From NCBI RefSeq assembly GCF_014202905.1, contig NZ_JACHHY010000015.1:1-64000 (forward strand): a stretch of DNA of 64,000 nucleotides, written 5' to 3'. The DNA is from Chitinivorax tropicus. GTDB taxonomy: Bacteria; Pseudomonadota; Gammaproteobacteria; Burkholderiales; SCOH01. The notes below the pieces were generated by a model that did no database searches, was not told where the DNA came from, and worked only from the letters and a program-made list of their open reading frames with translations. Below, piece by piece: positions 46,922-56,298 of the stretch (position 1 is its first letter; each line of letters begins with the position of its first letter). The translations under genes and the position numbers were made by a program.

Positions 46922-47185
46922 ATGAAACACTCGCTCCTCGCTGCTGCTCTGCTGGCTGTTGCTCTGACCGCCTGCGGTAAAAAAGAAGAAGCTCCTGCTG
47001 CTGCACCTGCTGCAGAAGCACCTGCTGCTGCACCTGCACCTGCTGCTGAAGCGCCTGCTGCTGCTGCGCCTGCTGCTGACGCTGCTGCTGCACCTGCCGC
47101 TCCTGCTGACGCTGCTGCTGCGCCTGCCGCTCCTGCTGCTGACGCTGCTGCTGCGCCTGCCGCTCCTGCTGAAGAGAAGAAGTAA
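46922..47185 (+). CDS. small Ala/Pro-repeat lipoprotein
   Basis: 87 residues. The signal peptide ends in a lipobox LTAC (Cys18), so the mature protein would be a lipid-anchored chain starting CGKKEEAPAAA. Almost all of the rest is Ala, Pro, Asp and Glu, with three 30-base tandem repeats coding DAAAAPAAPA. The tail ends in EEKK. No enzyme domain exists; it is probably a flexible spacer or cell-envelope protein. A GGTAAAAATAAATG-type leader with AAGGG precedes the ATG, and a TGCTAGAAT extended -10 lies near 46806. A terminator follows directly, so it is monocistronic. Confidence 0.8.
   Translation: MKHSLLAAALLAVALTACGKKEEAPAAAPAAEAPAAAPAPAAEAPAAAAPAADAAAAPAAPADAAAAPAAPAADAAAAPAAPAEEKK
47078..47170 (+). 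repeat. three 30-base tandem repeats in the Ala/Pro lipoprotein gene
   Basis: Units at 47078-47107, 47108-47137 and 47141-47170 each code DAAAAPAAPA. Unit 1 differs from the other two by one base (A for G), and an extra GCT codon separates units 2 and 3. The near-identity shows recent expansion by slippage or recombination. Confidence 0.9.
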
Positions 47186-47208
47186 TCTAGCTTCCTCTGC
47201 TTTGCAGA

Positions 47209-47236
47209 AAAAGCCGATCAGTGATGATCGGCTTTT
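47209..47236 (+). terminator. Rho-independent terminator of the lipoprotein gene
   Basis: AAAAGCCGATCA (47209-47220) pairs with TGATCGGCTTTT (47225-47236) around GTGA. Confidence 0.9.
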
Positions 47237-47387
47237 GCATTTCTGGGGGCTGCACTCACTGAAGTTGGTTTGGCCTTTGTCGAATCAGTTAAGCAGGCAT
47301 CGCTGACATATTCGTGGGAAATGGCGCTACTGCTACATGTTTTTGGGTGGGCGGGCGCTGGCAGCCCGATACGCGTTCCGTCTTGGC

Positions 47388-48158
47388 CTACGAGATCTCT
47401 CGCCAGGAGAAACCATCCACCTGGGTGGCAATACCGATCCAGTCTCGCTCACAATTCAATGCTTCGCTCAAGGCCGCGCTGGCCAGTGTCGGTAGGTTGT
47501 TTTTCTGGCTCAAATGCGCCGCCACCACATGTTGAAGCGAGTTTGTGTCGATCGCTCGAATCAATCCTGCAGTCTGTTCATTGCTCAGATGTCCTAGCCG
47601 CCCGGCCACACGTTGCTTGAGTGGGTAGGGGTAAGGGCCGTCCATCAACATCTGCAGATCGTGATTGCATTCCAGTACCAATGCATCGCAACCAGTCAGT
47701 TTGGCCTCGATCAATGGTGTGATATGGCCAACATCGGTCAACACACCCAGCCGATGCTGCCCATCGGTGAAAACGTGCTGTGTAGGCTCTCGCGCATCGT
47801 GCGGTACGGGGAATGGCATGATGTGCAGATCGTCGATGTCGATAGTGTCATGGCTGTCATAGGGTTGGATGAGTGGAATAGCCTGTGCCATGGTGGTTGC
47901 GGCGTTGAATGTGCCGAAGCTGGCGTAGACGGGGATACGAAATTTGGCCGCCAGCCTGGCCACGCCTTGCAGATGGTCGCGATGCTCATGGGTGACGATG
48001 ATGGCGCTGAGGCATGTTGGCGTGAGATGGAGGCGGGCGAGACGTTGTAGCGTGTCTCGTAGACCAAACCCGCAATCCAACAGGATGCGGGTCTGTTTAC
48101 ATTCCACGATCAGGCCGTTGCCCTCGCTGCCACTGCCCAGCGAGGCAAAGCGCAGCAT
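47388..48158 (-). CDS. MBL-fold metallo-hydrolase (YycJ-like)
   Basis: 256 residues of the metallo-beta-lactamase fold. The metal motif THEHRDH gives His57, His59, Asp61 and His62, and the start MLRFASLGSGSEGNGLIVEC matches the YycJ/WalJ-like group. Some members are exonuclease-like; the substrate here is unknown. Its ATG overlaps the bamC stop as TAATG, so it is translationally coupled to bamC and belongs to the dapA-bamC transcript. Confidence 0.85.
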   Translation of the reverse strand: MLRFASLGSGSEGNGLIVECKQTRILLDCGFGLRDTLQRLARLHLTPTCLSAIIVTHEHRDHLQGVARLAAKFRIPVYASFGTFNAATTMAQAIPLIQPYDSHDTIDIDDLHIMPFPVPHDAREPTQHVFTDGQHRLGVLTDVGHITPLIEAKLTGCDALVLECNHDLQMLMDGPYPYPLKQRVAGRLGHLSNEQTAGLIRAIDTNSLQHVVAAHLSQKNNLPTLASAALSEALNCERDWIGIATQVDGFSWREIS

Positions 48159-49276
48159 TATTTGAGTTGGTCGAACAGCAGTTGCAGAATCCGTTTTGCC
48201 GTTTCTGATCGGTCCTCTTTGTTGTTCTTATCCAGAACGCGGATGGCAGTTTTGTTTCCTGCTTCGGTCACTTCCAGGCGATAGTCTTCGGCTTGGTTGG
48301 ACTTGTCACCGGAGAACATGGAGGAGAACCAGCCGCCATCACTGCGTTTGGCATCGGGGTCGGCATAACGGATGTAGTAGACGCCGCGCAGTCGGTCACG
48401 ATCGACTACGGTGAATCCACTACGATCCAGCGCAAGCCCTATCCGACGCCATGCCCGGTCAAAGTTGTCGAGCACCACCAGGTTGTCGGCAACCAATGTT
48501 GCATTGGCTGATTTGGTGCTGGTGTCGGTCGTGGCCGGGGTGATGGTCTTGGTGCTGTCCGCCATGGCTTTGTCCGCAACGGGGGTGGGTGCAAAGCGTT
48601 GCTGCAATAAGGCCAGCATTTCGGTTTCCAGCTCGGAATCGGCTGCCCGTGGTTGCCAGATGGTGCGATCCTTCGCCGCGTTCTCAAACACTTCCACCAT
48701 GCCACGATGGCTGATGTAGATTTCCGTTGTGCCGGGTTTGGCACCCTTTTCCAGACGTGTTCTGAATTTGTCGCGCTCGCCGGTCGAGTACAGCCCATCC
48801 AGCACTCGGCCAATGGTTTTACGGATCAAGTCCTGAGGCAATTTGGCGCGATTTTCCTGCCAATCGGTTTCCAGAATGCCCGTGGCTGGGTTTTCCGCAG
48901 CAATGGTAAAGCCCTGCTTTTTCCAGAAATCCTGAACCTCACGCCATACAACATCAGCAGGTCTGTTGACCACCAGCCAGCGTTGATTGCCTTGGCGCTC
49001 GATCTTGGCGTCTGGGGTGTCGGGCAGCACATTCTTGCTACCGACTGCTTGGGGCGCTGCCGATGCGGCTCCACCGCCATTGCTGGTGGCTTGGGGAATG
49101 GAATAGGTGGTGTCGCTTTGAATGGATGTCAGATCAGGCGGTACCTCAAGCGATCGGCTGCTGTTGCTTTCGCTATTGGGATTGCGGTAGTCGATCTTCT
49201 TGTTTTCGATCGGTGTGCTACACGCTGCAATGAGGCAGGCCGCTGTCAGGCTGGCGGCCAGCTGTGTTGTCTTCAT
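48158..49276 (-). CDS. bamC: outer membrane assembly lipoprotein BamC (NlpB/DapX)
   Basis: 372 residues from ATG 49276 (a 20-codon upstream extension was excluded). The signal peptide ends at a lipobox IAAC (Cys19), followed by the unstructured BamC N-terminus that binds BamD (IDYRNPNSESNSSRSLEVPP, DLTSIQSD). Two helix-grip domains follow. It is part of the BamABCDE complex. As in E. coli, bamC lies downstream of dapA on the same strand. The next gene, for the MBL hydrolase, overlaps by one base. Confidence 0.92.
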   Translation of the reverse strand: MKTTQLAASLTAACLIAACSTPIENKKIDYRNPNSESNSSRSLEVPPDLTSIQSDTTYSIPQATSNGGGAASAAPQAVGSKNVLPDTPDAKIERQGNQRWLVVNRPADVVWREVQDFWKKQGFTIAAENPATGILETDWQENRAKLPQDLIRKTIGRVLDGLYSTGERDKFRTRLEKGAKPGTTEIYISHRGMVEVFENAAKDRTIWQPRAADSELETEMLALLQQRFAPTPVADKAMADSTKTITPATTDTSTKSANATLVADNLVVLDNFDRAWRRIGLALDRSGFTVVDRDRLRGVYYIRYADPDAKRSDGGWFSSMFSGDKSNQAEDYRLEVTEAGNKTAIRVLDKNNKEDRSETAKRILQLLFDQLK

Positions 49277-49421
49277 GCCATTTCCTTGAATTTCTGCGAA
49301 GTCATGAGCAATGGAACGACGATATCGGGCCATCATGCCAGTGCATACGGCCCAATTCGATTCTCATTTTGCTGAATGTTCTCAACTGCATATTACACAG
49401 GTGGAAGATGCCGATTATGCT

Positions 49422-50300
49422 TTAAAGTTCAATGCCGGCATCTGACAGCGCCTGTTTCACGATGGGTTGACACCCAAGAGACAACGGTGTCAACGGCAGG
49501 CGGATGCCTGATTTGATCAAACCCATCTGCTGAGCTGCCCATTTGACAGGGATGGGGTTGGCCTCGACGAACAGGTGTTTATGCAACCCCTGCAGCCGAT
49601 CATTGATGGCCCGTGCCCCTGCAATATCCCCTGCCAGCGCTTTGACGCACAGCTCGTGCATCAGCTTCGGTGCGACGTTGCCGGTGACGGTGATGACACC
49701 GTGTCCGCCCAGCAGCATGAATGGCAAAGCGGTTGCATCGTCGCCGGTATACAGCGCAAAGCCGGCGGGCGCGCGTTTCACCATATCCGCGCAGCGTTCC
49801 AGATTGCCTGTTGCATCTTTGATACCGACGATGTTTGCAATCTGAGCCAAGCGCAAGGTGGTGTCATTGCTCATGTCGGCAACGGTACGCCCAGGGACGT
49901 TATACAGGATGACCGGGATATCGACCGCTTCTGCAATGGTTTTGAAATGCAGGTACAAACCTTCTTGGGTAGGTTTGTTGTAGTAAGGTACGACCGATAG
50001 TGTCATGTCGGCACCAACCCGCTTAGCCTCACGGGTCAGCTCGACGGCTTCTCGTGTGGAATTGGCACCGGTGCCGGCGATGACGGGGATGCGGCCCGCA
50101 GCGTGTTCAACAGTGATGCGGATCAGCTCGACATGTTCATCAACCGACACCGTGGGGGATTCGCCGGTGGTGCCCGCGACGACCAAGCCATCGCTGCCAT
50201 GTTCGACATGGAAATCGATCAAACGTCTCAAGCCGTCCCAATCCAGGCTGCCGTCCTCAAACATCGGGGTGACGATGGCGACCAAACTACCTTTAAGCAT
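49422..50300 (-). CDS. dapA: 4-hydroxy-tetrahydrodipicolinate synthase
   Basis: 292 residues, the usual length. The start [31 protein letters not shown] and the catalytic Lys161 ([10 protein letters not shown]) with Tyr133 (LYNVPGRT) are intact. It condenses pyruvate and aspartate semialdehyde, the first committed lysine and diaminopimelate step, and so also feeds cell-wall synthesis. It is followed by bamC and an MBL hydrolase; the 145-base gap before bamC has no strong terminator. Confidence 0.97.
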   Translation of the reverse strand: MLKGSLVAIVTPMFEDGSLDWDGLRRLIDFHVEHGSDGLVVAGTTGESPTVSVDEHVELIRITVEHAAGRIPVIAGTGANSTREAVELTREAKRVGADMTLSVVPYYNKPTQEGLYLHFKTIAEAVDIPVILYNVPGRTVADMSNDTTLRLAQIANIVGIKDATGNLERCADMVKRAPAGFALYTGDDATALPFMLLGGHGVITVTGNVAPKLMHELCVKALAGDIAGARAINDRLQGLHKHLFVEANPIPVKWAAQQMGLIKSGIRLPLTPLSLGCQPIVKQALSDAGIEL

Positions 50301-50616
50301 GGTTGATCCTACCGATTACTCAAAAGCGCCTAGTTTACCCGATTCATGATGGCGCGTGGGGATTGACGCAGCAGCAAGTTCAGTCTGCTCAGACTTCCTA
50401 GGGCTGGGCGATGCTATGGTAAAATCAGCGGTTTGCGTGAATATCATCGATAACCTTGGATGCCGCTTGCCGGACGAGCAAAGGGTGGCTGCAGGCGCGA
50501 GGTAGAGTACGGGGCAGGATGCGAGGTGTATGGCGCAAGGCCCTGACGGATGCTCCTGCCGTGTGGCAAGCGGTTTCTGACAGGTTGTCGATCAATACAG
50601 GAACAGGTTAAACGAC
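50301..50616 (+). other. divergent intergenic region dapA / ybiT-like
   Basis: 316 bases without a gene. An extended -10 (TGGTAAAAT at 50417-50425) is the best promoter candidate for the ABC-F gene and would leave a leader of about 185 bases. No leader RNA was recognised. Confidence 0.4.
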
Positions 50617-52221
50617 GTGATCACCACTTCCAACATTACCATGCAGTTTGGCGCGAAGCCGCTGTTCGAGAATGTATCCATCAAGTTCGGCGACGGCAAC
50701 CGCTATGGTCTGATCGGCGCCAACGGCTGCGGCAAGTCAACTTTCATGAAGATCATGGGGGGCGATCTGGAGCCGAGTGCAGGCAATGTTTCGCTGGACC
50801 CTGGCGTGCGATTGGGTAAGCTGAAGCAGGATCAGTTTGCCTATGAAGACCAGCGGGTGATCGATGTGGTGTTGCAAGGCCACCTTGAGCTGTGGGCGGC
50901 GATGCAGGAAAAAGACGCCATCTACATGAACCCGGAGGCCACCGAAGAAGACTACATGCGCGCGGCGGATCTGGAAGTCAAATTCGGTGAGATGGGGGGC
51001 TATGATGCCGAGGCCCGTGCTGGCAGCCTGCTGCTGGGGGTGGGGATTCCTGTCGAACAGCATTTTGGCCCGATGAGTGAAGTGGCACCTGGCTGGAAAT
51101 TGCGGGTATTGCTTGCGCAGGCGCTGTTCTCCAATCCGGATGTGTTGCTGCTGGATGAACCGACCAACAACCTGGATATCAACACCATCCGTTGGTTGGA
51201 GCATGTGTTGAATGAGCGGGAATCCACCATCATCATCATTTCGCACGACCGGCATTTCTTGAATGAAGTCTGTACCCATATTGCCGATCTGGACTACAAC
51301 ACAATCCGTGTATATCCGGGCAATTACGACGACTACATGGAAGCGAGCATGCAAGCCCGTGAACGCCAGGTGTCGGCCAATGCCCGTGCCAAGGAGCGGA
51401 TTGCTGAACTGAACGCGTTCGCGGCCCGCTTTGCAGCCAACAAGTCGAAAGCCCGTCAGGCAACCTCTCGTTTGAAACTGGCGGACAAGATCAAATCGGA
51501 AATGGTGGAGGTCAAGCCCTCCAGCCGGCAGAACCCTTTCATCCGTTTTGATCTGGAAGACAAGCAGAAACTGCACCGCCAGGCATTTGAGATGGACAGC
51601 GTGAGCAATGGCTTTGATTCAGTGTTGTTCAACAACCTCAACTTGATTCTGGAAGCCGGCCAGAAGCTGGCGGTGATCGGGGGGAACGGTGTGGGTAAGA
51701 CCACGTTCATCCGTACACTGGTTGGTGAGCTGCAAGCCAAACATGGTACGGTGAAATGGGCGGAAAAAGCGCAGATCGGCTATTTTGCCCAGGATCACGC
51801 CGAGGATTTCGATACCGACCTGAATGTATTCGATTGGATGAAGCAATGGGCGCAACCGGGGGATGATGATCAGGTCATCCGTGGCATTCTGGGTCGTTTG
51901 CTGTTCTCTGGTGACGATGTGAAGAAATCGGTTCGCGTGTTGTCCGGCGGTGAAAAAGGTCGGATGTTGTACGGCAAATTGATGCTGGAACGCACCAATG
52001 TGCTGATCATGGATGAGCCGACCAATCACATGGACATGGAGTCCATCGAGTCGCTGAACCTGGCGCTGGATCTGTACAAAGGTACTTTGATCTTTGTTTC
52101 GCATGATCGCCAGTTCGTTTCATCATTGGCCACCCAGATCCTGGAATTGAAAGGCGATGGCGGCTTTACCCACTATGCAGGTGGTTACGAGGAATATCTG
52201 TCGAGTCAAGGTCTGGTGTAA
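50617..52221 (+). CDS. ybiT: ABC-F family ATPase, YbiT-like
   Basis: 534 residues with two ABC domains and no membrane helices. Walker A is GANGCGKST and GGNGVGKTT; Walker B with DEPTNNLD and DEPTNHMD; the second signature is VLSGGEKGR, while the first is altered to [10 protein letters not shown], as in YbiT. The linker and the [20 protein letters not shown] segment also match YbiT. ABC-F proteins act on the ribosome E site during translation. The start is GTG at 50617, weakly supported by an upstream AGG. Confidence 0.92.
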   Translation: MITTSNITMQFGAKPLFENVSIKFGDGNRYGLIGANGCGKSTFMKIMGGDLEPSAGNVSLDPGVRLGKLKQDQFAYEDQRVIDVVLQGHLELWAAMQEKDAIYMNPEATEEDYMRAADLEVKFGEMGGYDAEARAGSLLLGVGIPVEQHFGPMSEVAPGWKLRVLLAQALFSNPDVLLLDEPTNNLDINTIRWLEHVLNERESTIIIISHDRHFLNEVCTHIADLDYNTIRVYPGNYDDYMEASMQARERQVSANARAKERIAELNAFAARFAANKSKARQATSRLKLADKIKSEMVEVKPSSRQNPFIRFDLEDKQKLHRQAFEMDSVSNGFDSVLFNNLNLILEAGQKLAVIGGNGVGKTTFIRTLVGELQAKHGTVKWAEKAQIGYFAQDHAEDFDTDLNVFDWMKQWAQPGDDDQVIRGILGRLLFSGDDVKKSVRVLSGGEKGRMLYGKLMLERTNVLIMDEPTNHMDMESIESLNLALDLYKGTLIFVSHDRQFVSSLATQILELKGDGGFTHYAGGYEEYLSSQGLV

Positions 52222-52283
52222 AACGGTTGCTGATGCGCAGATGCAACAAGTCAGCAAATGCGCCGTGTATTGAGATGTCTGCT

Positions 52284-52307
52284 GAAGGGCCGCTGTAGCG
52301 GCCCTTC
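52284..52307 (+). terminator. hairpin after the ybiT-like gene
   Basis: GAAGGGCCGC (52284-52293) and GCGGCCCTTC (52298-52307) pair around TGTA, 63 bases after the stop. The T-run is weak (TTC), so termination may be partial. Confidence 0.65.
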
Positions 52308-52651
52308 GTCATGTATACGTTCGGATATTGTTTAGGGGTTTATTTTGCATTGCGATATAATCGAAAAACTACTATCCAGAATGCAGAGCCCTACAAAACA
52401 GAGAGTTGTGCAGGGCGATGCGGCCAAGAACGGTAGTACATCGCAAAGCAGAATACCCATCCAATAACAATACCCGACTCGCATCCGCGTAGCCGACCAC
52501 CTTAGCGCTGCTTTGCGCCATGCCCAATAGCTGCAGTGCAGCAAGATGACTGGAGGCGTCGTTGCCCGGGTCAGTGGAGTGCCCCATGGCGCCACTGAGG
52601 TAGTTACGCGGTTCGCGCCAGTGTGGAACGGCTTTTTGAGGGAAGAATACA
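52308..52651 (+). other. intergenic region upstream of the SDR gene
   Basis: 344 bases with no supported gene. A perfect TATAAT (52356-52361) is a likely -10 box in an AT-rich stretch, though the -35 is poor. This would give a leader of almost 290 bases before the SDR gene. No RNA motif was recognised. Confidence 0.4.
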
Positions 52652-53392
52652 ATGAGACTCAATGGGAAAATTTCGATTATCACCGGTGCTGCCAATGGGA
52701 TCGGTAAGGCAACGGCACTGAAGTTTGCGGCTGAAGGGGCAACTGTCATCGTCTGTGACCTGAATCTGGAAGCAGTCGCTGGCGTGGTGGAAGAGATTCG
52801 CGCTGCAGGCGGCAAGGCGGAAGGGCATGTGGTCAATGTGACCAACCGCCAGCAGATCGCGGACATGGTCGCTGCGGTAAAGGAGAAACATGGCCGTATC
52901 GATACCCTGGTCAATAACGCCGGGATCGTGGCTGATGCGCGTTTGCAGAAGATGACTGACGAGCAGTTCGATCGCGTGATCGATATCAACCTGAAAGGCG
53001 TTTACAACTGCGCCCGTGCGGTGGTCGATATCCTGGTCGAGCAGGGCAGCGGCGTGATCGTGAATGCGTCTTCCGTGGTGGGCCTGTATGGTAACTTCGG
53101 GCAGACCAACTATGCGGCAACCAAGTTCGGCGTGATCGGCTTTACCAAGACCTGGGCAAAAGAGCTGGGGCCGAAAGGCGTTCGGGTCAATGCAGTTTGC
53201 CCTGGCTTCATCGCCACCAACATCCTGAACTCGATGCCTGAAAAGGTGATTGCAGCGATGGAAGAGCGGGTGGCATTGCGCCGCTTGGGCAAGCCTGAAG
53301 AAATCGCCAATGTCTACGCTTTCCTGGCTTCGGACGAGTCGAGTTACATCAATGGGGCGGCAATCGAAGTCAGTGGCAGCATTTCGATGTAA
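52652..53392 (+). CDS. SDR oxidoreductase, beta-ketoacyl reductase (FabG/PhaB-like)
   Basis: 246 residues of the classical short-chain dehydrogenase family. The coenzyme motif [13 protein letters not shown] (88-91), Ser140/141, Tyr154 and Lys158 (YAATK) are in place. The [16 protein letters not shown] stretch is FabG-like. It probably reduces a 3-oxoacyl thioester with NAD(P)H; whether the carrier is ACP or CoA is unknown. It stands alone rather than in a fab cluster, which favours a specialised role such as polyhydroxyalkanoate or secondary fatty-acid metabolism. A terminator follows. Confidence 0.88.
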   Translation: MRLNGKISIITGAANGIGKATALKFAAEGATVIVCDLNLEAVAGVVEEIRAAGGKAEGHVVNVTNRQQIADMVAAVKEKHGRIDTLVNNAGIVADARLQKMTDEQFDRVIDINLKGVYNCARAVVDILVEQGSGVIVNASSVVGLYGNFGQTNYAATKFGVIGFTKTWAKELGPKGVRVNAVCPGFIATNILNSMPEKVIAAMEERVALRRLGKPEEIANVYAFLASDESSYINGAAIEVSGSISM

Positions 53393-53414
53393 ACTCAGCC
53401 CCTGTCGGCCCTGC

Positions 53415-53448
53415 AAACACGCCGCCTATGTGCGGCGTGTTTGTTTTT
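53415..53448 (+). terminator. Rho-independent terminator of the SDR gene
   Basis: AAACACGCCGC (53415-53425) pairs with GCGGCGTGTTT (53432-53442) around CTATGT, followed by GTTTTT. Confidence 0.9.
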
Positions 53449-53576
53449 CTGGCGCCATGGCTGTGTTGCGTCATCCAATCGGCACCTCGTCAGGTAAGCG
53501 CATATAGAGACAAGGTGGCGATCAGACAGGTGGCGGATATCGTGGCACGGGCTGTAACCAGTCGAATTGTTGAAGA

Positions 53577-54842
53577 ATGATGGGGAATTGGAACATGTTG
53601 CGCAGGATGTGTGCGGTGATGGCGTTATTGGGTTTGGCGGGATGCGCGTCGGTAGAGCCAGTTCATAGACCAACTCAGGAGCCCCTCCCGCCCACCACCG
53701 TGCCCCCCCCTGTCAGCCAGCCCCAACCGCAACATTGCCCATGCCCCCCTGTGACGGAAACCAAACCAGAGCCCGCACCTGTGGCACCCACCCTGCAGCG
53801 TGTCAGTTGGGGCGAGGTGGTCGGCTGGCCGGGGGACTTGCTGGCGCCGAGTTTCGAAGCGCTGTTGCAGTCGTGCAAGGCAATTGCCCGGCGCCCCGGT
53901 TGGGGAGAGGTATGTGAGGCGGCAAAAGCCGTCGACCGTCGCGATGGCCCGGCCATGCGCCGTTTCTACGAAACCCGCTTCGTGCCCTTGCGGGTTGCCA
54001 ACGCAGATGGCAGCACGGAAGGCCTGATCACCGGCTATTACGAGCCGCTGTTGAATGGCGCATTGACGCGCGATGAGCGTCACCGATTCCCCTTGTATGG
54101 CGTACCCGACGATCTGTTGACGATCGATCTTGGCGAAGTATATCCAGACCTGAAGGGCTTGCGGCTACGTGGGCGCATCGAGGGGCGCAAGGTGGTGCCT
54201 TATTACTCGCGCGAGCAGATCGAAAAAGGCGCGGCACGGTTAGGTGGTAAAGAGCTGGCCTGGGTGGATGATGAGGTGGAGGCCTTCTTTTTGCAGATCC
54301 AGGGGTCAGGGCGCATTAAGCTGCCAGATGGCAGAATGTTGCGCGTCAACTACGCTGACCAAAACGGCCACCCTTACAAGGCGATTGGCAAGACTTTGAT
54401 CGATCGTGGTGAGCTGCCACCAGGGCAGGCCTCGATGCAGGCCATTCAAGCCTGGGCGCTGCAAAACCCGGACAAGCTGGCGGAGATCCTGAACAGCAAT
54501 CCTAGTTTTATATTCTTCCGCACCTTGCCCAATAAAGAAGGTGGCCCGCAGGGCGCATTGGGCGTGCCGTTGACGGATGCCGCCAGCGTGGCGGTTGATC
54601 CCAAGTTCATTCCGTTGGGGGCACCTGTGTTCCTGGCCACCAATTGGCCCAATACGGATCGACCATTGCATCGATTGATGCTGGCGCAGGATACCGGGGG
54701 GGCCATCCGGGGGGCAGTGCGTGCCGACTTTTTCTGGGGATTTGGCAAAGAGGCGGGCCAACAAGCTGGAAGAATGAAACAGCGTGGCAAAATGTGGGTA
54801 CTGCTGCCCCAGGAAATCGCCAATGGCAAGGGATTGATGTGA
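53577..54842 (+). CDS. mltA: membrane-bound lytic murein transglycosylase A
   Basis: 421 residues. The signal sequence ends at a lipobox LAGC, followed by a Pro-rich linker (about 25-60). The MltA domain has the conserved GYYEPLLNG segment, EAFFLQIQGSGRIKLPDGR, and the C-terminal 3D domain VAVDPKFIPLGAPVFLAT with the catalytic Asp in AQDTGGAIRG. It cleaves peptidoglycan to 1,6-anhydro-muropeptides at the outer membrane. Two ATGs at 53577 and 53580 and a third at 53595 are possible starts. Confidence 0.93.
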   Translation: MMGNWNMLRRMCAVMALLGLAGCASVEPVHRPTQEPLPPTTVPPPVSQPQPQHCPCPPVTETKPEPAPVAPTLQRVSWGEVVGWPGDLLAPSFEALLQSCKAIARRPGWGEVCEAAKAVDRRDGPAMRRFYETRFVPLRVANADGSTEGLITGYYEPLLNGALTRDERHRFPLYGVPDDLLTIDLGEVYPDLKGLRLRGRIEGRKVVPYYSREQIEKGAARLGGKELAWVDDEVEAFFLQIQGSGRIKLPDGRMLRVNYADQNGHPYKAIGKTLIDRGELPPGQASMQAIQAWALQNPDKLAEILNSNPSFIFFRTLPNKEGGPQGALGVPLTDAASVAVDPKFIPLGAPVFLATNWPNTDRPLHRLMLAQDTGGAIRGAVRADFFWGFGKEAGQQAGRMKQRGKMWVLLPQEIANGKGLM

Positions 54843-55109
54843 TGAAGCACCCGATCAGGTGGCTGTTTTGAAAAGGTATTCAACAGCAAGGCAGCTGCCG
54901 TGAAGGGTGTGTGACGAAACTTAAAGCGGATCTTTAAAATTCGTCGCTAGCTATTGAATTGGTTTACGTTTTTTTCTTTGCTGTATTAGAATTAAACTAT
55001 ATTGACAGTGTGGCCTTTGCTTTGTTGAAAGTCGCGTCAGTGCTGGCGTGTCGGCAGGCAGGTGGGTGAATGGCTCGCAAAACAACATTACGCTTCGAGA
55101 GATATAGAG

Positions 55110-56189
55110 ATGCTGAAAAAGATGACAGCTTTGATCTCCGCCTTATTGGCGTTCTCGCTGGCCATGCCTGAGGCCGCTGTTGCAGCGGCCAAGCCCAAAT
55201 CCAAACAAGCGGTGCAGAAATCGGCCAAGAGCGCCAGGGTATTGGCGCAACGGGCTGCAGCGAGCAAAAAGGCGGCAGCGCGTAAGGCACATTACTCGAC
55301 CAAGACCAGCCGTAAGGGCGCCACCAAATATGCGACATCGGCCAGCCGTAGCGCATTCAAGCGCGTGGTGGCGCATGAGCCGTTTAAGTACAAGCTGCAG
55401 ACCTATGATGTCGTGCCAGAGGCATTGCTGCTCGCATCAAATGCGGCTGTCGTCTTCAATGAGAACAATGGCGAGGTGCTGTTCTCAAAGAACAACCAGG
55501 CCCCGATGCCGATCGCCTCAATCACCAAGCTGATGACGGCCATGGTGACTTTAGATGCCAAGCTGCCGATGGATGAGTTGGTGACCATTGATGAGGCGGA
55601 TGTCGATAAGCTGAAGAATACTTCGTCCAGACTGCAGGTCGGCACCACCTTGACGCGGGCAGAGCTGCTGCTACTGGCTTTGATGTCATCGGAGAACCGC
55701 GCTGCGGCTGCCTTGGGGCGCACCTACCCAGGTGGTATCCACGCCTTCGTCAACAAAATGAATGCCAAAGCCAACGCGATCGGCATGAAACATGCGCTGT
55801 TCTACGATTCGACAGGTTTGAACAGCGGCAACGTAGCCTCGGCAGCCGACTTGGTGATGATGGTGCAGGCGGCTTATGACTACCCAGAGATCCGCCGTTA
55901 TTCGACCACCCCGGAATACGAGGTCTTTCTGCCATCCGGGCGGCGCTTGGCCTATAACAACACCAATGCGCTGGTGAAAGAGGATGAGTGGCAGATCGGC
56001 TTGTCGAAGACAGGGTTTCTCAGCGAAGCCGGGAAATGCCTGGTGATGCAGGCCACGATTTCCAATACGCCATTGGTGATCGTGCTGCTGGATTCTGTTG
56101 GCAAATACACACGTCTGGCAGATGCGAACCGTATCAAGGCTTGGCTTGAAAAAGGTGGCGGCGCGAAGATGCTGTACGTGCGAAGCTGA
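55110..56189 (+). CDS. pbpG: D-alanyl-D-alanine endopeptidase (PbpG/PBP7, S11 family)
   Basis: 359 residues from ATG 55110. A signal peptide (MPEAAVAAA end) is followed by a Lys/Ala/Arg-rich linker of about 60 residues that may contact the wall, then an S11 peptidase domain. The active-site motifs are SITK (Ser137, Lys140), SEN (194-196) and KTG (SKTGFLSEAGKC). It cuts peptide cross-links in peptidoglycan. It lies about 270 bases after mltA on the same strand, and a terminator follows. Confidence 0.92.
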   Translation: MLKKMTALISALLAFSLAMPEAAVAAAKPKSKQAVQKSAKSARVLAQRAAASKKAAARKAHYSTKTSRKGATKYATSASRSAFKRVVAHEPFKYKLQTYDVVPEALLLASNAAVVFNENNGEVLFSKNNQAPMPIASITKLMTAMVTLDAKLPMDELVTIDEADVDKLKNTSSRLQVGTTLTRAELLLLALMSSENRAAAALGRTYPGGIHAFVNKMNAKANAIGMKHALFYDSTGLNSGNVASAADLVMMVQAAYDYPEIRRYSTTPEYEVFLPSGRRLAYNNTNALVKEDEWQIGLSKTGFLSEAGKCLVMQATISNTPLVIVLLDSVGKYTRLADANRIKAWLEKGGGAKMLYVRS

Positions 56190-56210
56190 GATCTGTATCC
56201 AGTTGGAAAC

Positions 56211-56238
56211 AAAAGGCACCTGATCGGTGCCTTTTTTC
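56211..56238 (+). terminator. Rho-independent terminator of pbpG
   Basis: AAAAGGCACC (56211-56220) pairs with GGTGCCTTTT (56226-56235), loop TGATC, followed by further T bases. Confidence 0.9.
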
Positions 56239-56298
56239 ATGGTGCCAGCTCACGAGCGGGCTGGTATAGGGGGAGCCGAGAGCAACAGGGTGGGGCGA

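Noticed and set aside
46902-47093. Poly-glutamine frame on the minus strand
   Set aside because: It is the reverse reading of the Ala/Pro repeat gene.
47078-47170. CRISPR-like repeats
   Set aside because: The repeats are directly adjacent, lie in frame in a coding sequence, and have no spacers.
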